DNA of 64,000 bases from NCBI GenBank assembly GCA_024734555.1, contig JANPWX010000028.1, forward strand, positions 947,559-1,011,558, in the 5' to 3' direction. Source of the stretch: Trochalopteron elliotii. Lineage: Eukaryota > Chordata > Aves > Passeriformes > Leiothrichidae. The stretch's first letter is position 1, and every line of letters starts with the position of its first letter. Below the pieces are notes generated by a model that was given only the letters and a program-made list of their open reading frames with translations, had not been told where the DNA came from and did no database searches. Shown here in pieces: positions 12,469-25,010 of the stretch. The position numbers and the translations under genes were made by a program.

Positions 12469-14595
12469 CTCTATTTGTCCAGTATTTCTCATGATAGTTC
12501 CGTATTTCTTTTGCTTCCTTGTTTTCCACTGATCTGGAATTCCAGTACAAGACAATCCTATGCACTGAAATTATGACAGGTCTATGTAAACTTCAGAATT
12601 GTAATAACCTCCAGCTGCTAAAAGAAAGACAATTAAGCAGCAATCTTTAGTTTTTAGGCCTATACTGTCACTTCATGATTTTGGAGAATGCAAAAAATCC
12701 ACATAAATGTCATTGGTGTTTGACCTGCTCTTACATAAATGAACAGAGTAACAAAGAAATCTGCAATATATCCTACTTCAATTCCACCCATGCGAAACGC
12801 TCTTCTTTTAGTAGTCATCAATACTGAGACTTGCTCATATCTTGTCAAATCTTTGTGCTATAACATGTATAGCTGAAAACAAGACACAAAATTAATAAGT
12901 ACAGGGAATTTCATGAGCTGGTATAATCATGTAAGTGTTTTACACTGTTACTAGAGCTGTCTGTGTGAGTATCTCTTGTCAAACTTAGACATATAATTTC
13001 AGGTTTCAAATAAAACAGCATGGGGTTTTGGTCTGATTTTGGAATACCTTCATGTTTTTACTGTATCTGGCTGTCAAATTCCTTATAATAATAAATGATA
13101 TAAAGTATATAAAATAATTTAATAATTAAGGGGGAAAGCATAATATCATAATGCAACAATTCGTATTTTAATGAAATAACCACAGTTCTGCTAATAGCTG
13201 CTGCAATTCTGGCAGAGATATCAATCATGTGAAAGAGAACCCAAACCTGATAATTAACTACACAAATGACATCAGCAAATTAAGACCCTTTAGAGTTTTG
13301 CCAAGGAAAACTGTGACTAGTGAAATTAGATACAAGATCAATCACTGAATGCAGTGGGCTTGGCAGAAGGAAGTCAGAGAAAACCCATGAAGCTGTGAAT
13401 ATGTGCCTGAGGACATGGACAGGTTTAGTAAATAAGAATCCATGCCTGCTTGAGATGAAGAGGCAGGAAATTCCCACTGGGCTTCTGCCCCCAAAGGAAA
13501 GAGGACTTGCAGTACTAGAAAACTTTGGCATAGTGTTTAGGGTTAGTTGTTGATGGATAAGGGAAGAAAACAAATGAAGAATCAGCTTTTCTGTACATGG
13601 TCAGCATTAATTCTGTGTGAGAAAGGAAGAGGATTGAGAAGGCTGGTGCAAAGAGTAAGTAAGGAGTCAGGGAACCTGGATGCTGGATGAGAAGAAAAGC
13701 ACTCCAGCATCCTTGTGCCTAGCTGGGAGAGGGCATCATTCCCAAGTCTAACCACTGCATTTTTCATTTGTCAAAGGAAACAGCCAATTTCCCCTTTAAT
13801 TTACTGAGAGCAGGTTTTAATATACAACCTCAGTCTTTAGCTTTTGCTACCTACTCTCGATATAGAATTCTGCATTCTCAAGTCTAGGCATCTGGGAAAA
13901 TGGTTTGATTTCCTAGGGATTTTTTCTGAAGTTAGATAATAAACGTTCCTGGCAATTGAGCTCATGGAGATGACATATGAAGGCTGATGTATTAGGTCTC
14001 TCTAACTCCAGAAGACATCCAGTTATGTAGGCAAGACATGAGAAAGGTACCACTAGTACCTGGGCATCCCCCTTTGAGCCTTGTGAGGTCTTCTGTTTCT
14101 AAAAGTAGCTACAGCCCAGTGTGGAAGGAGAAGGAAAGAAAACATTTTCCTCCCATGAGCACGAGTTTCTTGAAGATTTCTTTCAGTACACTCTCTTCTC
14201 TCAAACTTTTCCCACATAAGCCAAATCCAAGAAACGCCTTCCAGGACAAAGTAGGTACCGCAGAAAATACTTGCAGGTATACTTTGTGACTGAGGCAAAT
14301 TAAAAATGGTGGCCAATGTGAAGAACTGCAAAAATATGTGTTACTGATTGATACTCACTGAGTGTCCAGGTAATAAAATGGCAGAAAATTGAGTAGTGAT
14401 TACTATAAAGTTATATGTATGGGAAGAAAAATTTCAGTTTAACATATGCAGTGGTATACCTGGACTAGATAATTACCATTGTGGCCTGAAATCATGCCAT
14501 ATAAATAGATACGTCTATGAAAATATCACCTCATGGTTAAACAGCTGTCAAAGCGGACAGAAAGTTAGGAATTATTAGGAAAGAATACAGAAAAA
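12469..14595. other. Non-coding interval
   Basis: AT-rich DNA with no supported gene. Short open frames on both strands at 13280-13570 overlap one another and have no splice-site or homology support. I see no recognisable repeat. Confidence 0.4.
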
Positions 14596-14596
14596 A

Positions 14597-15085
14597 CCCA
14601 CCAAATAGTACCATGCTATCATAAAATAAATTTAAGGTGTCCTCAGAACTTGAATATTATGTGTAGTTTTCTTCATCCACCTCAGAAATTATAAAATAAA
14701 TCAAGGGAATGGCAATAAAGAGGGTGCAGAGTATCAAAAAGGTTCAGTATGAGAAAATGGAAAACTCATTCTGGATAACAGCTGATCTAGAAGAAAAAGA
14801 AAAAGGTTTACAATATCCTGTGTAGAATGGAGATAGAAATAGGGTATGATTTTTCGCTGTCTTTTTCAATAGAAGCAACTTCAAATTAAACAAGCAGGTA
14901 ACAGATTAAAAATAAACAAAAGAAGTACCTTTACATGCATACATAATTAACCAGTGAATCTCTCTAAATGTTGTGGATTCTAAAAGTCCGCATAAATCAA
15001 AAGTGGTTTGGACAAACTCATGGAAGCAAAATCTGTTCCAGGCTTTTAATGCAAATGCACCTCCTCTCCTGTGAGACATGGAAGA
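14597..15085 (+). mobile_element. Ancient CR1-type LINE fragment, sense
   Basis: Follows the order of an old amniote CR1 3' region. A decayed 'gaatattatgtgtagtt' block (the 'LEYCVQF' part of the reverse transcriptase) lies near 14651. It is followed by 'agggtgcagag' near 14720, then 'acaaaagaagtacctttacatgc...ataattaaccagtgaatctc' near 14915, and 'gtttggacaaactcatggaagcaaaatctgttcc' at 15007-15040. It is strongly diverged, with many indels and stops, so it is a fossil. It belongs to an older layer than the copies at 5.07 or 24.3 kb. Confidence 0.7.
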
Positions 15086-17107
15086 TGTGAAAGATCATGA
15101 AGCCATCAAGCCACATTAGGCTGAGAAGTGAGGTGAACAAAAGGTTCCAAATTACTTGGTAGCTACTGTGACCATTAGGATATTATGTGGACAGGGAATA
15201 TTAACACCATTCAAAAAAGTATATACAATTGCATTTTAGGAGCACTCAAACCTATAGGTCTGACTGGACTCAGAAGACTCAAGCAGAACAATGCTCATTG
15301 CTAAGTCCCAAACTTCCCTGACCACTCCCAGGGACAGAGAGGGATAGTTCTGAGAGAGGCCAGAAACCACCCTGTGATCTTTTTTGGTAAAATGGGAAGC
15401 TTTTGCAAGTTTAGACAAAAGATCAGTGTTGGAGGGTGGAGTCAGACTGGCCTTCCTCACTTTGTGTCTGCTTTTAATAAAGAGCCTTTGATTAGATGAG
15501 GTTCTCTATCATTATCTTTTTTAGTAATGAGAATTATAAAGCAAAGATTAGGGGAAAATATACATTTCTCAGGGGAAGTTATGTGGCTTTCTTTTCCCCA
15601 GATATGTTCTTAGTGGGGCACTGGTCTTTCAACAAAAGAGGTGTTTCTGCTCCTTGAGGGAAATGCAGTTCCCACTAGAGTCAGTGACTTCAAAGGGAAG
15701 TGTGATCTTCTTTAGGGAGTCATAACAAATACCATCCCCAAGCCCTGGGGCCCACAGAGAGAAGCAGGGCTTCAGACCCTGTGTCTGCAGAGACTGAGTG
15801 TCACTAGCAGCAATGCAGAGACAGCCTGTGTGGTTTCTATAGTAAAATAATTGTTTGTTTATTTGTCAGCTATAGCATTGATACACTTTCCAATTGTACT
15901 GCCTTTCGCATAACCTGCATGTCCTGCCCACCTGCTAAGAAGATATTCACAGAAAAACCCCAGATATAGGGGCAATACCATCTATGCTGAAGTCAAGAAA
16001 TAAAAGTAGATTGTCCTTAATGGAAGCTAGAAATGATTGAATATTATTGGCTGTACAGGTTATTGTATCTTTGTCTTCCCACTTCAGTGTGCCCAGAAGC
16101 CTAGCAATACCTTTTCTCCAAAGTTTAGAAGTTTAACTGAAATGCTTAGGACTGTCAAAATATATGGAACACAATTAATATCTATGTGAAGTAACGGAAC
16201 ATATGAACACTTTACAATAATTGAATGCAACAACCTAAGGTGACGATACCTTACAGATATAAATGTGCACACTTAGACTTTTTGGAACAGTTTGTTTCTT
16301 TACATTTGCAGTGCTGCAAATTATGCTGTTGATCCTCATGTTACAGCAAAGTCACAACCAAATTCAAACAGACCACAAATGGCTTAAATCAGTCACCACT
16401 AGGTGTTTCCTACACTACTGTAAAAGAACAAATGTTGCCAGCATAAACAAATTAAGAACATGAAGTGTTTTAGAAAGCTAGATGTCAACATAACTGTAGT
16501 ATTATTGACATTAAAGTGGAAAGTACTAAAAGCTTTGCATTAGCAGATATCGTAATACAAATTAATTGTACTAATCCCAGGCTGGATATCACCATACCAT
16601 GTCCTACCTTCCGAGTATAGCTTATCTTCCCTACCAGCGGATCCCTTCACCTACAGACTGTCACCTACTGGAGGGACCCAGCACAACTGTGGGGTGCAGT
16701 GGAAGTCTCCACTCTGCATTTGTAGTGAGATAGAACTTAGCTATACCTTCTGGCATTGTTTTTACAGCTCTCAACTAATTATGTTTTTTATTTCTTCTGC
16801 AAAATTTATTACCTACCAGGTGCTGCTCTCTTCTGAAATGTTTGTGTAAGTAGCTTTACACTCATTTGTCAAATAAATTAACCTGGCATATTCTTTAATA
16901 CCTTCATTTTTTCTAACTAATTGTAAATCATTCATCCTCAGACAAATTTAATCCTTAATGCTCTGCTGGGTTTTAATCAAATAATAAAACTAGTGATACA
17001 GAAACTACAATAGGATTTTAAATCACTACAGATTATCTGGATAACATTACAAATGCCGTCTTGTCACATGTCCAAAGACTGGACTTACACAATGTCTTTT
17101 TACTGAC
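15086..17107. other. Non-coding interval
   Basis: AT-rich DNA with a few moderately GC-rich patches (15.7 and 16.6 kb). No supported gene or named repeat. Confidence 0.4.
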
Positions 17108-17966
17108 AGAGATGGGTTGAGCCTAGCTGGACACCCAGCTTCATGTGCCCACAGAAGTCTTTTTACCAGTCCCCTCCTCACCTGGACATTGGAGAGAAAA
17201 TACAACTAAAGGCTCCTGGGCAAAGATGAGGACAAGGGACATCACACAGAATTTACTGTCATGGGCAAAACAGGCTCAACCCAGGGAAATTAATTTAATT
17301 TATTGTCAATCAAATCATGGTAGTATATTGAGAAATAAGAATAAATCTAAAATCCACCTTCCCTCCACCCCTCCATCTTCCCAGGCTCATCTTCATTTAT
17401 GAATTCTCCACCTGCTCACCTCCATGAGAACAAGGGGACAGGGAATGGTGGTTTTGGTCAGTTCCTCACATGCTTCTGCCACTCCTTCCTCCTCAGGGAA
17501 GGACTCCTCATGCTCTTCCCTTGCTCCAGCATGGGGTCCCTCCCACAGGGGACAGTCCTTCACCAACTTCTCCAATGTGGATCCTCCCCATGGGCTGCAG
17601 TTCTTCACAAACTGCTTCAGTGTGGGTCCCTTCCTCAAGGTTCAGCTGTCAAGGGACAGACTGTCCCAGAGTGGGCCCCCTTATGGGGCCAGCAAAATTC
17701 CAGCGTGGGTTCCTTGCTCCCTGAGACTACAGATCCTGCCAGGAGCCTGCTCCAGCACAGGCTTCCCACAGGATCACAGCCTCCTTCAGGCATCCTGCTG
17801 CTCCATAGTGAGGTCCTCCATGGGATATCTGCTCCACAGTGGATATTTGCTCCACCAATGGAGACCCACCTGCTCCAATGGAGTAGATTTCCATTGAGGG
17901 GCAGCTGCCTCACCATGATCTGCACCATGGTCTGCAGGGGAATCTCTGCTCCAGCACCTGGGAAAT
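17108..17966 (-). mobile_element. Second type of avian ERV LTR, antisense, truncated
   Basis: Matches a very common bird LTR in antisense. The + strand shows 'gggcaaaacaggctcaaccca', 'gggaaattaatttaattta' and 'cttcccaggctcatcttc', then 'ttcctcctcagggaaggactcctca'. These are followed by degenerate ~50-base internal units ('tccaatgtgga.cctccccatgggctgcagttcttcacaaactg' and variants) over 17510-17690, the 'gccaggagcctgctccagcacaggcttcccacaggatcacagcctcctt' block, and 'catggtctgcaggggaatctctgctccagcacctggg' before similarity stops. The minus strand carries the polyadenylation-type signal in the 17290-17310 part, so sense is minus. The 5' (U3) end beyond 17966 appears missing. Long antisense open frames across it (17399-18010) are a composition effect of the internal units. 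Confidence 0.75.
17510..17690. repeat. Degenerate tandem units inside the LTR
   Basis: Roughly 50-base units recur about three times, each with a 'tcc a.tgtgg(g/a)tcc' start and a 'ttcttcac.aactg' or related end. They are diverged from one another and belong to the LTR family, not to a local expansion. Confidence 0.55.
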
Positions 17967-20900
17967 GTGAAATCACATGCAAACTGAAACTGAAGAGGGA
18001 AATTAATTAGTTAGGGGACAAGTGCAACTACTGCAGAATATTTAGTAGATAGTATTTGCAAACACCTGCAAATCACTTTCTAAGAAACAAAATTATATAT
18101 ATAACATAGTGTGTTATGCCTTAATAACTTCAATGTTTTTGAGTGTTTTTGCTTTTCATTATAGCCCTTGCCTGGCTCACTTTTCTCATACAACCACTTT
18201 ACAGACTGAAGAAACATATCTTCGTAACATTCTCTATAACAATGCATTTGCTGACAAATGGAACAGCAAGATTCCTCATGTCCACAGGCAGGGGCTCTGG
18301 CAGAAGGTCAAGTTCTTTTCAGAGTCAACTACAAAGCTCCTTTATCTACCTAGAACGGGTCTTTTTAGTACTTGTAAAATGTTTTCCATTTACACTGAGA
18401 ACAAATTTGCAGGTTTCCACTGGTACCTCAGGGACAAGTATATAGTGCCACTACCAAGTGAAGTTATTGCTGGCATTCCACCCCTCCAGCCTTTTTGCAT
18501 CACTTCTACATGCTTGTATATAGCTCTGAGTGCACCATACAGAGTGCAGGTAATTACTTCAGTTAGCAAAAATCCACTGGGAAATAGTTAATTTTACTTA
18601 AATTGAGCTGCTGATCTGCTTTACTGCGTTGTCTCCACAAACAGCTATAGATACAGAAGTGGTTGACTTCGTATGGCACCGCTATTACATTTAAAATTTA
18701 TTCTCCTTTTATGTACACTAAAATTTACTGTATATATGTGTGCCAGTTAGATGATCCAAAATTTTTCCTTTCCTAAAGAACATGTGCCTGGTATGTTTGA
18801 GACAGTTTTCTACTCTCCTCTCAGTTCATGGGCTAAAATTACTGTGTAAGTCCTAAGTCAAAGTTGCACTGCCTTCCTGCCTTCCACAAAAAGGTTTGTT
18901 TTTAATTGGAACACTAGTAATCGCATACATGAATCAATTATTTCACAGTTTTGCTGTGCAGTCCACATACTTCTAAGTGTTTAATTCACAGAATATGCTG
19001 ATATGGAAGGGAGCCACAAGAATAATGTAGGATTTATTAAGTATATTTTTAATACACTGGGCAAATTCCCAGTCCATTATTGCTTGATGAAATAATAACG
19101 AAGTTAGAATGTGTTAGATTATTTTTTGGTATTAATTTATTTTTGCTATTAATTTAACTTTTACACAGAAATATACAGCTTATCATAACCTTAACATCAT
19201 TATAGAGCAAAGCAAATGGAATATCGTAAGTTGAGCTGATTTTAAAGTCTTCCAGTCTAGGTTAATAGTTTCTCTTCTGCTAGACAAACAAAACAGAAAG
19301 ACAAGGTTATTTCCTTTATTTAGGACCCATCCTCTGACAGGAGCTAATGATGAACAATCCTTCTTGGAAAAAAGCTATATCCTGAAAAGTATTATGCACT
19401 GACCTTAGTCCAGCAGCTCACTAGCTAATGACTTGGATGAATGAGGGCCAGAGCACTCAGCATCTTGCAGGAGGGAGTTCATAGTGAAGCAGCCTCTGCA
19501 GGAGACAGGATCACTGCTCTTTAGAAATGAGCAGGCTGTTACAACATGATTCAGTTACCAGTGGGGAAAAAAATAAAAGAAGCTGCATATAAAGGCAGAT
19601 TTAGTCTTCACTTCATGCAGAGTATTTTAATAAATCTTGAATTAAACCTATAGTGTCCAGGAATCTGGATCACCATTTGAGAGAAAGTATTTTGAGATAG
19701 AAAACATATTTTTAGAGACTACAGGAAAGTCTCATCATGCTACAAATTCATATGAATCCCATCTCTAAGCGAAAGGGAGAAGATTCAGGAGTTAAAACTA
19801 TGAGACATGCTGTACCTTAACCCCAAATGAAATAATAGACCTACTAAGGAGCTTGGGGTGAGAAGGGAAAGGGGGCTGAGAGCTACTACAAGGCTGGCAA
19901 GACCTGCAGAGCATTCAGTCTTAAGACAACTACTAACAAATTTGAGACATAAATAAATAATAAATATCATTCCAAAGCCATTGATGTCTTCATACTGTCT
20001 CTCATCAGAAATAAGTAAGAAAGAAGAAATGTGAGATTTACAGCTGTAGCATGGAGTCCACAGACAAGATAAAGGATATACACTTCACAAATAGTGTTTT
20101 TCTAAAACGTGACATAGCTTCTTAAAAATACATTACAGTAGAGTTCATTAAAAAAATGTGGCCAAGAAAAAAACCCCAGAAACTGAAGCCATGGCTGAGA
20201 TAGAACTTGCATTTTATTTCTTTTAAACATAAATATTATATTCTAGGATGAACTGTATCAGGACTGCTTGATTCATAAACCCCTTTAGAAATATTTGCTG
20301 GAACACAGAAAGTGCTTCCCAGCTATTAAAGAAAGTGGGTCACTGGTTTCTTCATTCAGATACATTCAGATAATGTTCCTTTTTAAACTTTAAACATGTC
20401 TCATTGTATACAGCCATCTGTAATGAACACGCATGCATATGAAAATAGTGGCCAAGACACCAAATGTTTGATGTAGTGCACATGCACTATTCATAAAATC
20501 TCCCTGACAGTTTATAGGCAGAGCTTTCAGGTTATCTAAATAGAAACTTGCACATAGCTTCAGAGCTTGGAGGGTTCACACCCTTTTTAAATGCAGGCAA
20601 CCTTTCTTCTCCATGAATTCCCATTAGGCCTCTATAGTGCACTTGCCAAAAGGCTGAAGCTCAGCAGGTGTGGTCTTTCTGTAAATATTTCCCAGTGGAA
20701 GTTTAATGTGAACCTCTCACACATATAAAAATATAATATGCAGAGAACTATTTGCTGGATAAGGACCTCAGATTTAAAACTCAGAGGGGAAGGGACTATG
20801 TCTTTATATATGTACACTAGCTATGTGTATTTGAAAACTGCTAAATCATTTAAAGGCACAGTTCTAGAAAAACCATAGGCTTGTTCTGGAAACTAAAAGA

Positions 20901-23900
20901 GATTCAGGGTACTCAACACTCAGCATAATGTTTCGCAAAATGAAAGTAAAAAAGCGCAACTATGTGTCTCCAGGTAGGTGGCATGAAGATAATTCACTTG
21001 GTCTTTACAAAAGAGTTTGTAGATTAAATGTTGTGCAAATGCTTCGTGTAATTGAACAGTCTCAGTGCACCTTGGCACAGTCCTGCCTGTTAGGACACAG
21101 TGATTACAGTGGTGCTCTTCTGAGAGGGAGATTACATTTCTCAGATTCTGTTCCCGACCCAACCATAGTGTGTGATCTTATAGCTAAAACTGAACATCTG
21201 ACCTGAGAGCAACCATGTTATACCATTTGAATTATCTTTTAAAGAGAAGTTAAAATTGATGTCTTATAATGTAAGGAAGTTACCCTCCCCCTTTCAGCTG
21301 AACAATCTGTTCAAGGGTCTGAGTCTGGACTCATTGCACATCCCACGTAGCTAATTCTTAGAACAAACAATTCCTTTGGGGTCTAAAACACTCACTGTTC
21401 TGACTCAGTTGGAATAAATAATTTCTAGCAGGAAAGAAATCAAATTAACAGTTTTGAGGCACACATGATCAGAGAAGTAAAAGCAAGTATGTAGTATAAT
21501 TTCATTACAAGGAAACTGACTATAGTCAGTTACAAGAATAACAGAAAGATGCTGCCTACTCAGTTACCTACTTTATAGAAGCATTGTGTGGACCATTAGC
21601 TCCTACCTTCTGCAAAACTCCTTTCCAGTCCACCTATATTTCACAAGTTAATGGTGTATTTACATCACACAGTGGAAAAAAATTGGGAACTATTGCACTG
21701 GAGGCAAGTAATCTTTTTTTTTTTTTTTTTTTAAATTCTAGTAACAAAAGGGGGAAAACCCCACGACCCTTAGGCGGCTGTTTAATGAGGCAAGATTTGT
21801 CACCTTAGGATGGAGAAGCACTATTTCATGTAATAAAGAATACTGACATTTCTCTTTAACATATGCTAATAGTACCACATATATCCCTTTTCTTTTTCCT
21901 CATGTCCAAATTCACCACCTGCAGTCTGCATTACCAAGGATAAATGGACACTAAACCTTATACCAATGGCACCTCTGCCACATTGTGGTTTCTGGGAACA
22001 TAGCCCATGTTCATTGTGCCACAATGACTGGACTTGCTTTGGGACAGGCCTGCATTGCTTAGAACACTGTTGCCCCTTCTCATCCTCCATACAGATGCAT
22101 TTGAAGGTACTTGTCAAAACCCTTAATGTCTGGTTTTCTATTTCCTTTTTTCATCTTCTGCTACAGCATCAGCTAGCAGGCTGCTGTGATTTATTCCTGC
22201 TGATAAATTTATGGTGGAATAAGCACCTAGTGAAGCTGCAGTATACAGGGCTTGAATATGACAACTACTTCATGGACAGCCACAATAAATTCATAACTAG
22301 CTCTCTGCAGACCAGTACTCCTAACACACAGAATTAGCAGAGAACAGTAGGACCACCATTACACTTTTAAATGACAAGTTTGTTCATACATCTGAGCAGC
22401 TGAGTAGTGCAGCAGTAAATTGCCTCAGTGCTCCACAGTACAGCTATGTGCACATTATATCTATCTCCTGCAGGCCTGGTTAGCGTTGGCCAACCAAGCA
22501 CTAAAACTGCTGGGGTAACAGAGGTTCTTTGGTTTGGCCACAGATTACGAGCATCAGAGGTAAACCAAGCTCTGGTTTCAGAGAACGGGGAGCTCACACT
22601 GCGTAGGGAACAAGGGTAATACTCATACCATTAGTTCAGTTACCACAAATAATGTCACCTGCAGCATTTTTTCACTGTCAGAGCAAGTTCATAGAAGAAC
22701 TTTTCCATACAGAACAGATAGATGATACCAGGACTTTGAGAAAGTCTTGTCTTTTCTGACTCATGAAACTTGTCTTCTTTGCCAAACAGAGCTTGGCAAA
22801 AGAAAGTCTGACTGTATGCTTACAGCTGCAGGGAGGGAGGCAGAGTGAGATGCAGTTTCAAAAGTCCTTTCAATAGCAAATGAGTGAGTAATGAAATGGC
22901 AGATTATACTCAATTCAAATATTAAACGTACACAATGGATTACTTTAATTTACTTAGCACCACTTAGGAAAGAGGCTTCTGAGTCATTGTAGCTGTTGTA
23001 CTTCCCTCAGCAGTGCCTTCCTTTTGAGGCATGTCCCAGCACAGACTGCATGGGCTGTGTAGAGGTGGGATTGGCTGAAAATCAATAAACTCCCTTTTTA
23101 ATGGAGATTTAGAGGTTCTGGGTAAAGCCATAAGGGAAACCTATGGTGTGAGCATTCATTAGAATAGTTATGAGGACTGTACAAGCAGTAATGGTAGGAT
23201 AGAGTAACAAGTGGTGGTATGTTTATTTACATAGTTACTTATTTTATGTAAACACTTAAACACATGTTGAGTAATGTTTTTCTTCAAGAAGTCTCTTCTT
23301 ACAAGTATGAAACAATAAAACAGCTCACAAACTTAAGTAAGAAGACACTGATTATTTGCCAGATAAGATATCTAATGCTGTGCAGTAATGCTTTTATCAG
23401 TCTACTTCTAAAATTTCTCATTTAATTATATTTCTCCCTATAGCTTGTTTATTGCCCAAATTTGTCTAATTTTTGGACAATGTTTCCTCAAATAAATAAA
23501 CTGTGGCCTTCAACTGTCCCTTGCAGTCAATTATATTAACTAGGACAGCTATTCTTTGGACATTTTATAAGACACTGAAACTCTCATCTGAACTAGGCCA
23601 CCAACTAATTGCTATGCACAGGCAACAACGCCACATTATTTCTGAAACTCTGTCATTCTTGCCCTGTAACTGCAAATCCACAGTAATGCTGAATTGTCTT
23701 GTATATGACCACCTGAAACTAGAAAATCTGCTGTTTATACAGAGTCTCTGTTATTTCTTTTCTTTTGCACAACAAAAAAATAACATTGTACATTTTTGCA
23801 AATTAAGGTCAGAAGAAATAATCTTAACTTTGTAAAAGGACACAATGCTATTGGAAAATACTATCAAACTTCAAAATAACCAGGTTAGTTCATCTTCAAA

Positions 23901-24270
23901 AAATTGTGTTAGAAATATGGCATCCTTTTGGGGTTTTCTTTTAGGAAGTTATTTTTATCTCTGCAGAAATCTTCATTAGATGCTTGTTACCTTCATATTA
24001 AGAATTTATAGTATGCAGAATCACTGTACTAAAGCTATAGTCTCCAGACCCTTGAGGGCCTCTATAAAGCTGTATAGAAAGACTCTTTGGATGACAAAGT
24101 GAACAGATCTATTAGTGAATAAGTTCATGAGACATTGATTGCTACCACCTGAGTAACCATGAGGTAAGAATCATCTTAAAAATGATTGGAGAGAAACAAC
24201 ACTCTTCTTTATGCTCTAGTGGAATGTGAACTATGAGCCCTTACTTGAGTGTTCTCTTTTAGGTGTTAAG
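17967..24270. other. Non-coding interval with one possible CR1 scrap
   Basis: About 6.3 kb of AT-rich DNA. A stretch near 19420-19500 ('aatgacttggatgaatgagggcc.agagcactcagca') resembles the CR1 reverse-transcriptase region, but weakly. A 19-base T-run lies at 21714-21732. Open frames of 100-160 codons at 18.1, 22.0 and 23.5 kb have no protein features I recognise and are of a size expected by chance in this much AT-rich DNA. Confidence 0.35.
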
Positions 24271-24274
24271 CTTG

Positions 24275-25010
24275 GTAAAATGATAAACAGTGGGATCGAA
24301 TGCACCCTCAGTAGGTTTGCCAATGGCACAATGCTGTGTGATATGGTTGACACGCTGGTGGGATGTCATCCACAGGCACAACCCTGAGAGATAGGCCTGT
24401 GTGAACCTCCTGAAATTCAACAAGGCCAAGTGCAAGGTCCTACACTTGGGCCAGGACAGTCCCAAGCACAGATACAGGCTGGGTGGAGAATGGATTGAGA
24501 GCAGCCCTGGGAAGAAAGACTTGGGGGTTTGGTTGACAAGAAGCTCAACATGAGCTGTAAAAATCCACTTGCAGATGAGACAGGCAACCACATCCTGAGC
24601 TTTGCACTATGAAGACAGGCTGAGAAAGCTGGAATTGTTCAGCCTGGAGGAGGCTCCGGGAAGACCTTATAGCAGTACCTTCCAGTACCTAAGGGGGCCT
24701 ACAAGGAAGATGGAGAGGGACTTTTTACAACATCACGTATTGATGGGACGAGGGGGAATGGCTTTAGACTGAACTCTTTCTGGTTTAGATCAGATATTAG
24801 GAAAATATTCACTATGAAGGTGGTGAGGCACTGGAACAGGTTGCCCAGAGAAGCTGTGGATATCCTATCCTTGGAAGTGTTCAAGGCCAAGCTGGATGGA
24901 GCTTTGAGCAACCTGTTCTAGTGGGAGGTGTCCCTGCCCACTGCAGAGGGTTGAAACCAGATGATCTTCAAGGTCCCTTCCAGCCCAGGCCATTCCATGG
25001 TATTTCTTTT
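24275..25010 (+). mobile_element. CR1 LINE 3' half-kilobase, sense, with internal deletion
   Basis: Preserves the end of CR1 ORF2: an 'aacagtgggatcgaatgcaccctcag' block, then the reverse-transcriptase catalytic region, where the family's F-A-D-D motif reads F-A-N-G (near 24315). The familiar K-F-N-K-A-K-C-K-V-L-H-L-G-type run follows (24412-24450), then the R-Y-R-L-G-G-E-W-I-E-S-S-P block. Near 24600-24612 about 200 bases expected in the family are missing ('catcctgagctttgcac' jumps to 'tatgaagacaggctgag'). The 3' UTR continues through 'ggcactggaacaggttgcccagagaagctgtgga' to 'aaggtcccttccagcccaggcc'. The catalytic loss, deletion and stops make it inactive. Confidence 0.92.

Noticed and set aside
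12257..12576. Lys/Glu/Arg-rich and Phe/Leu/Ser-rich frames on the two strands
   Set aside because: They are translations of the TTTC/GAAA microsatellite.
17399..18010. A 203-codon + strand open frame with repeated Leu/Pro/Gly-rich units
   Set aside because: It lies antisense within an avian LTR whose internal ~50-base units create the repetition; the same frame would appear in many LTR copies and does not indicate a gene.
18109..18591. A 160-codon + frame
   Set aside because: No recognisable domain or splice-site support was seen, and frames near this length are expected about once by chance in a 64-kb AT-rich window read in six frames.
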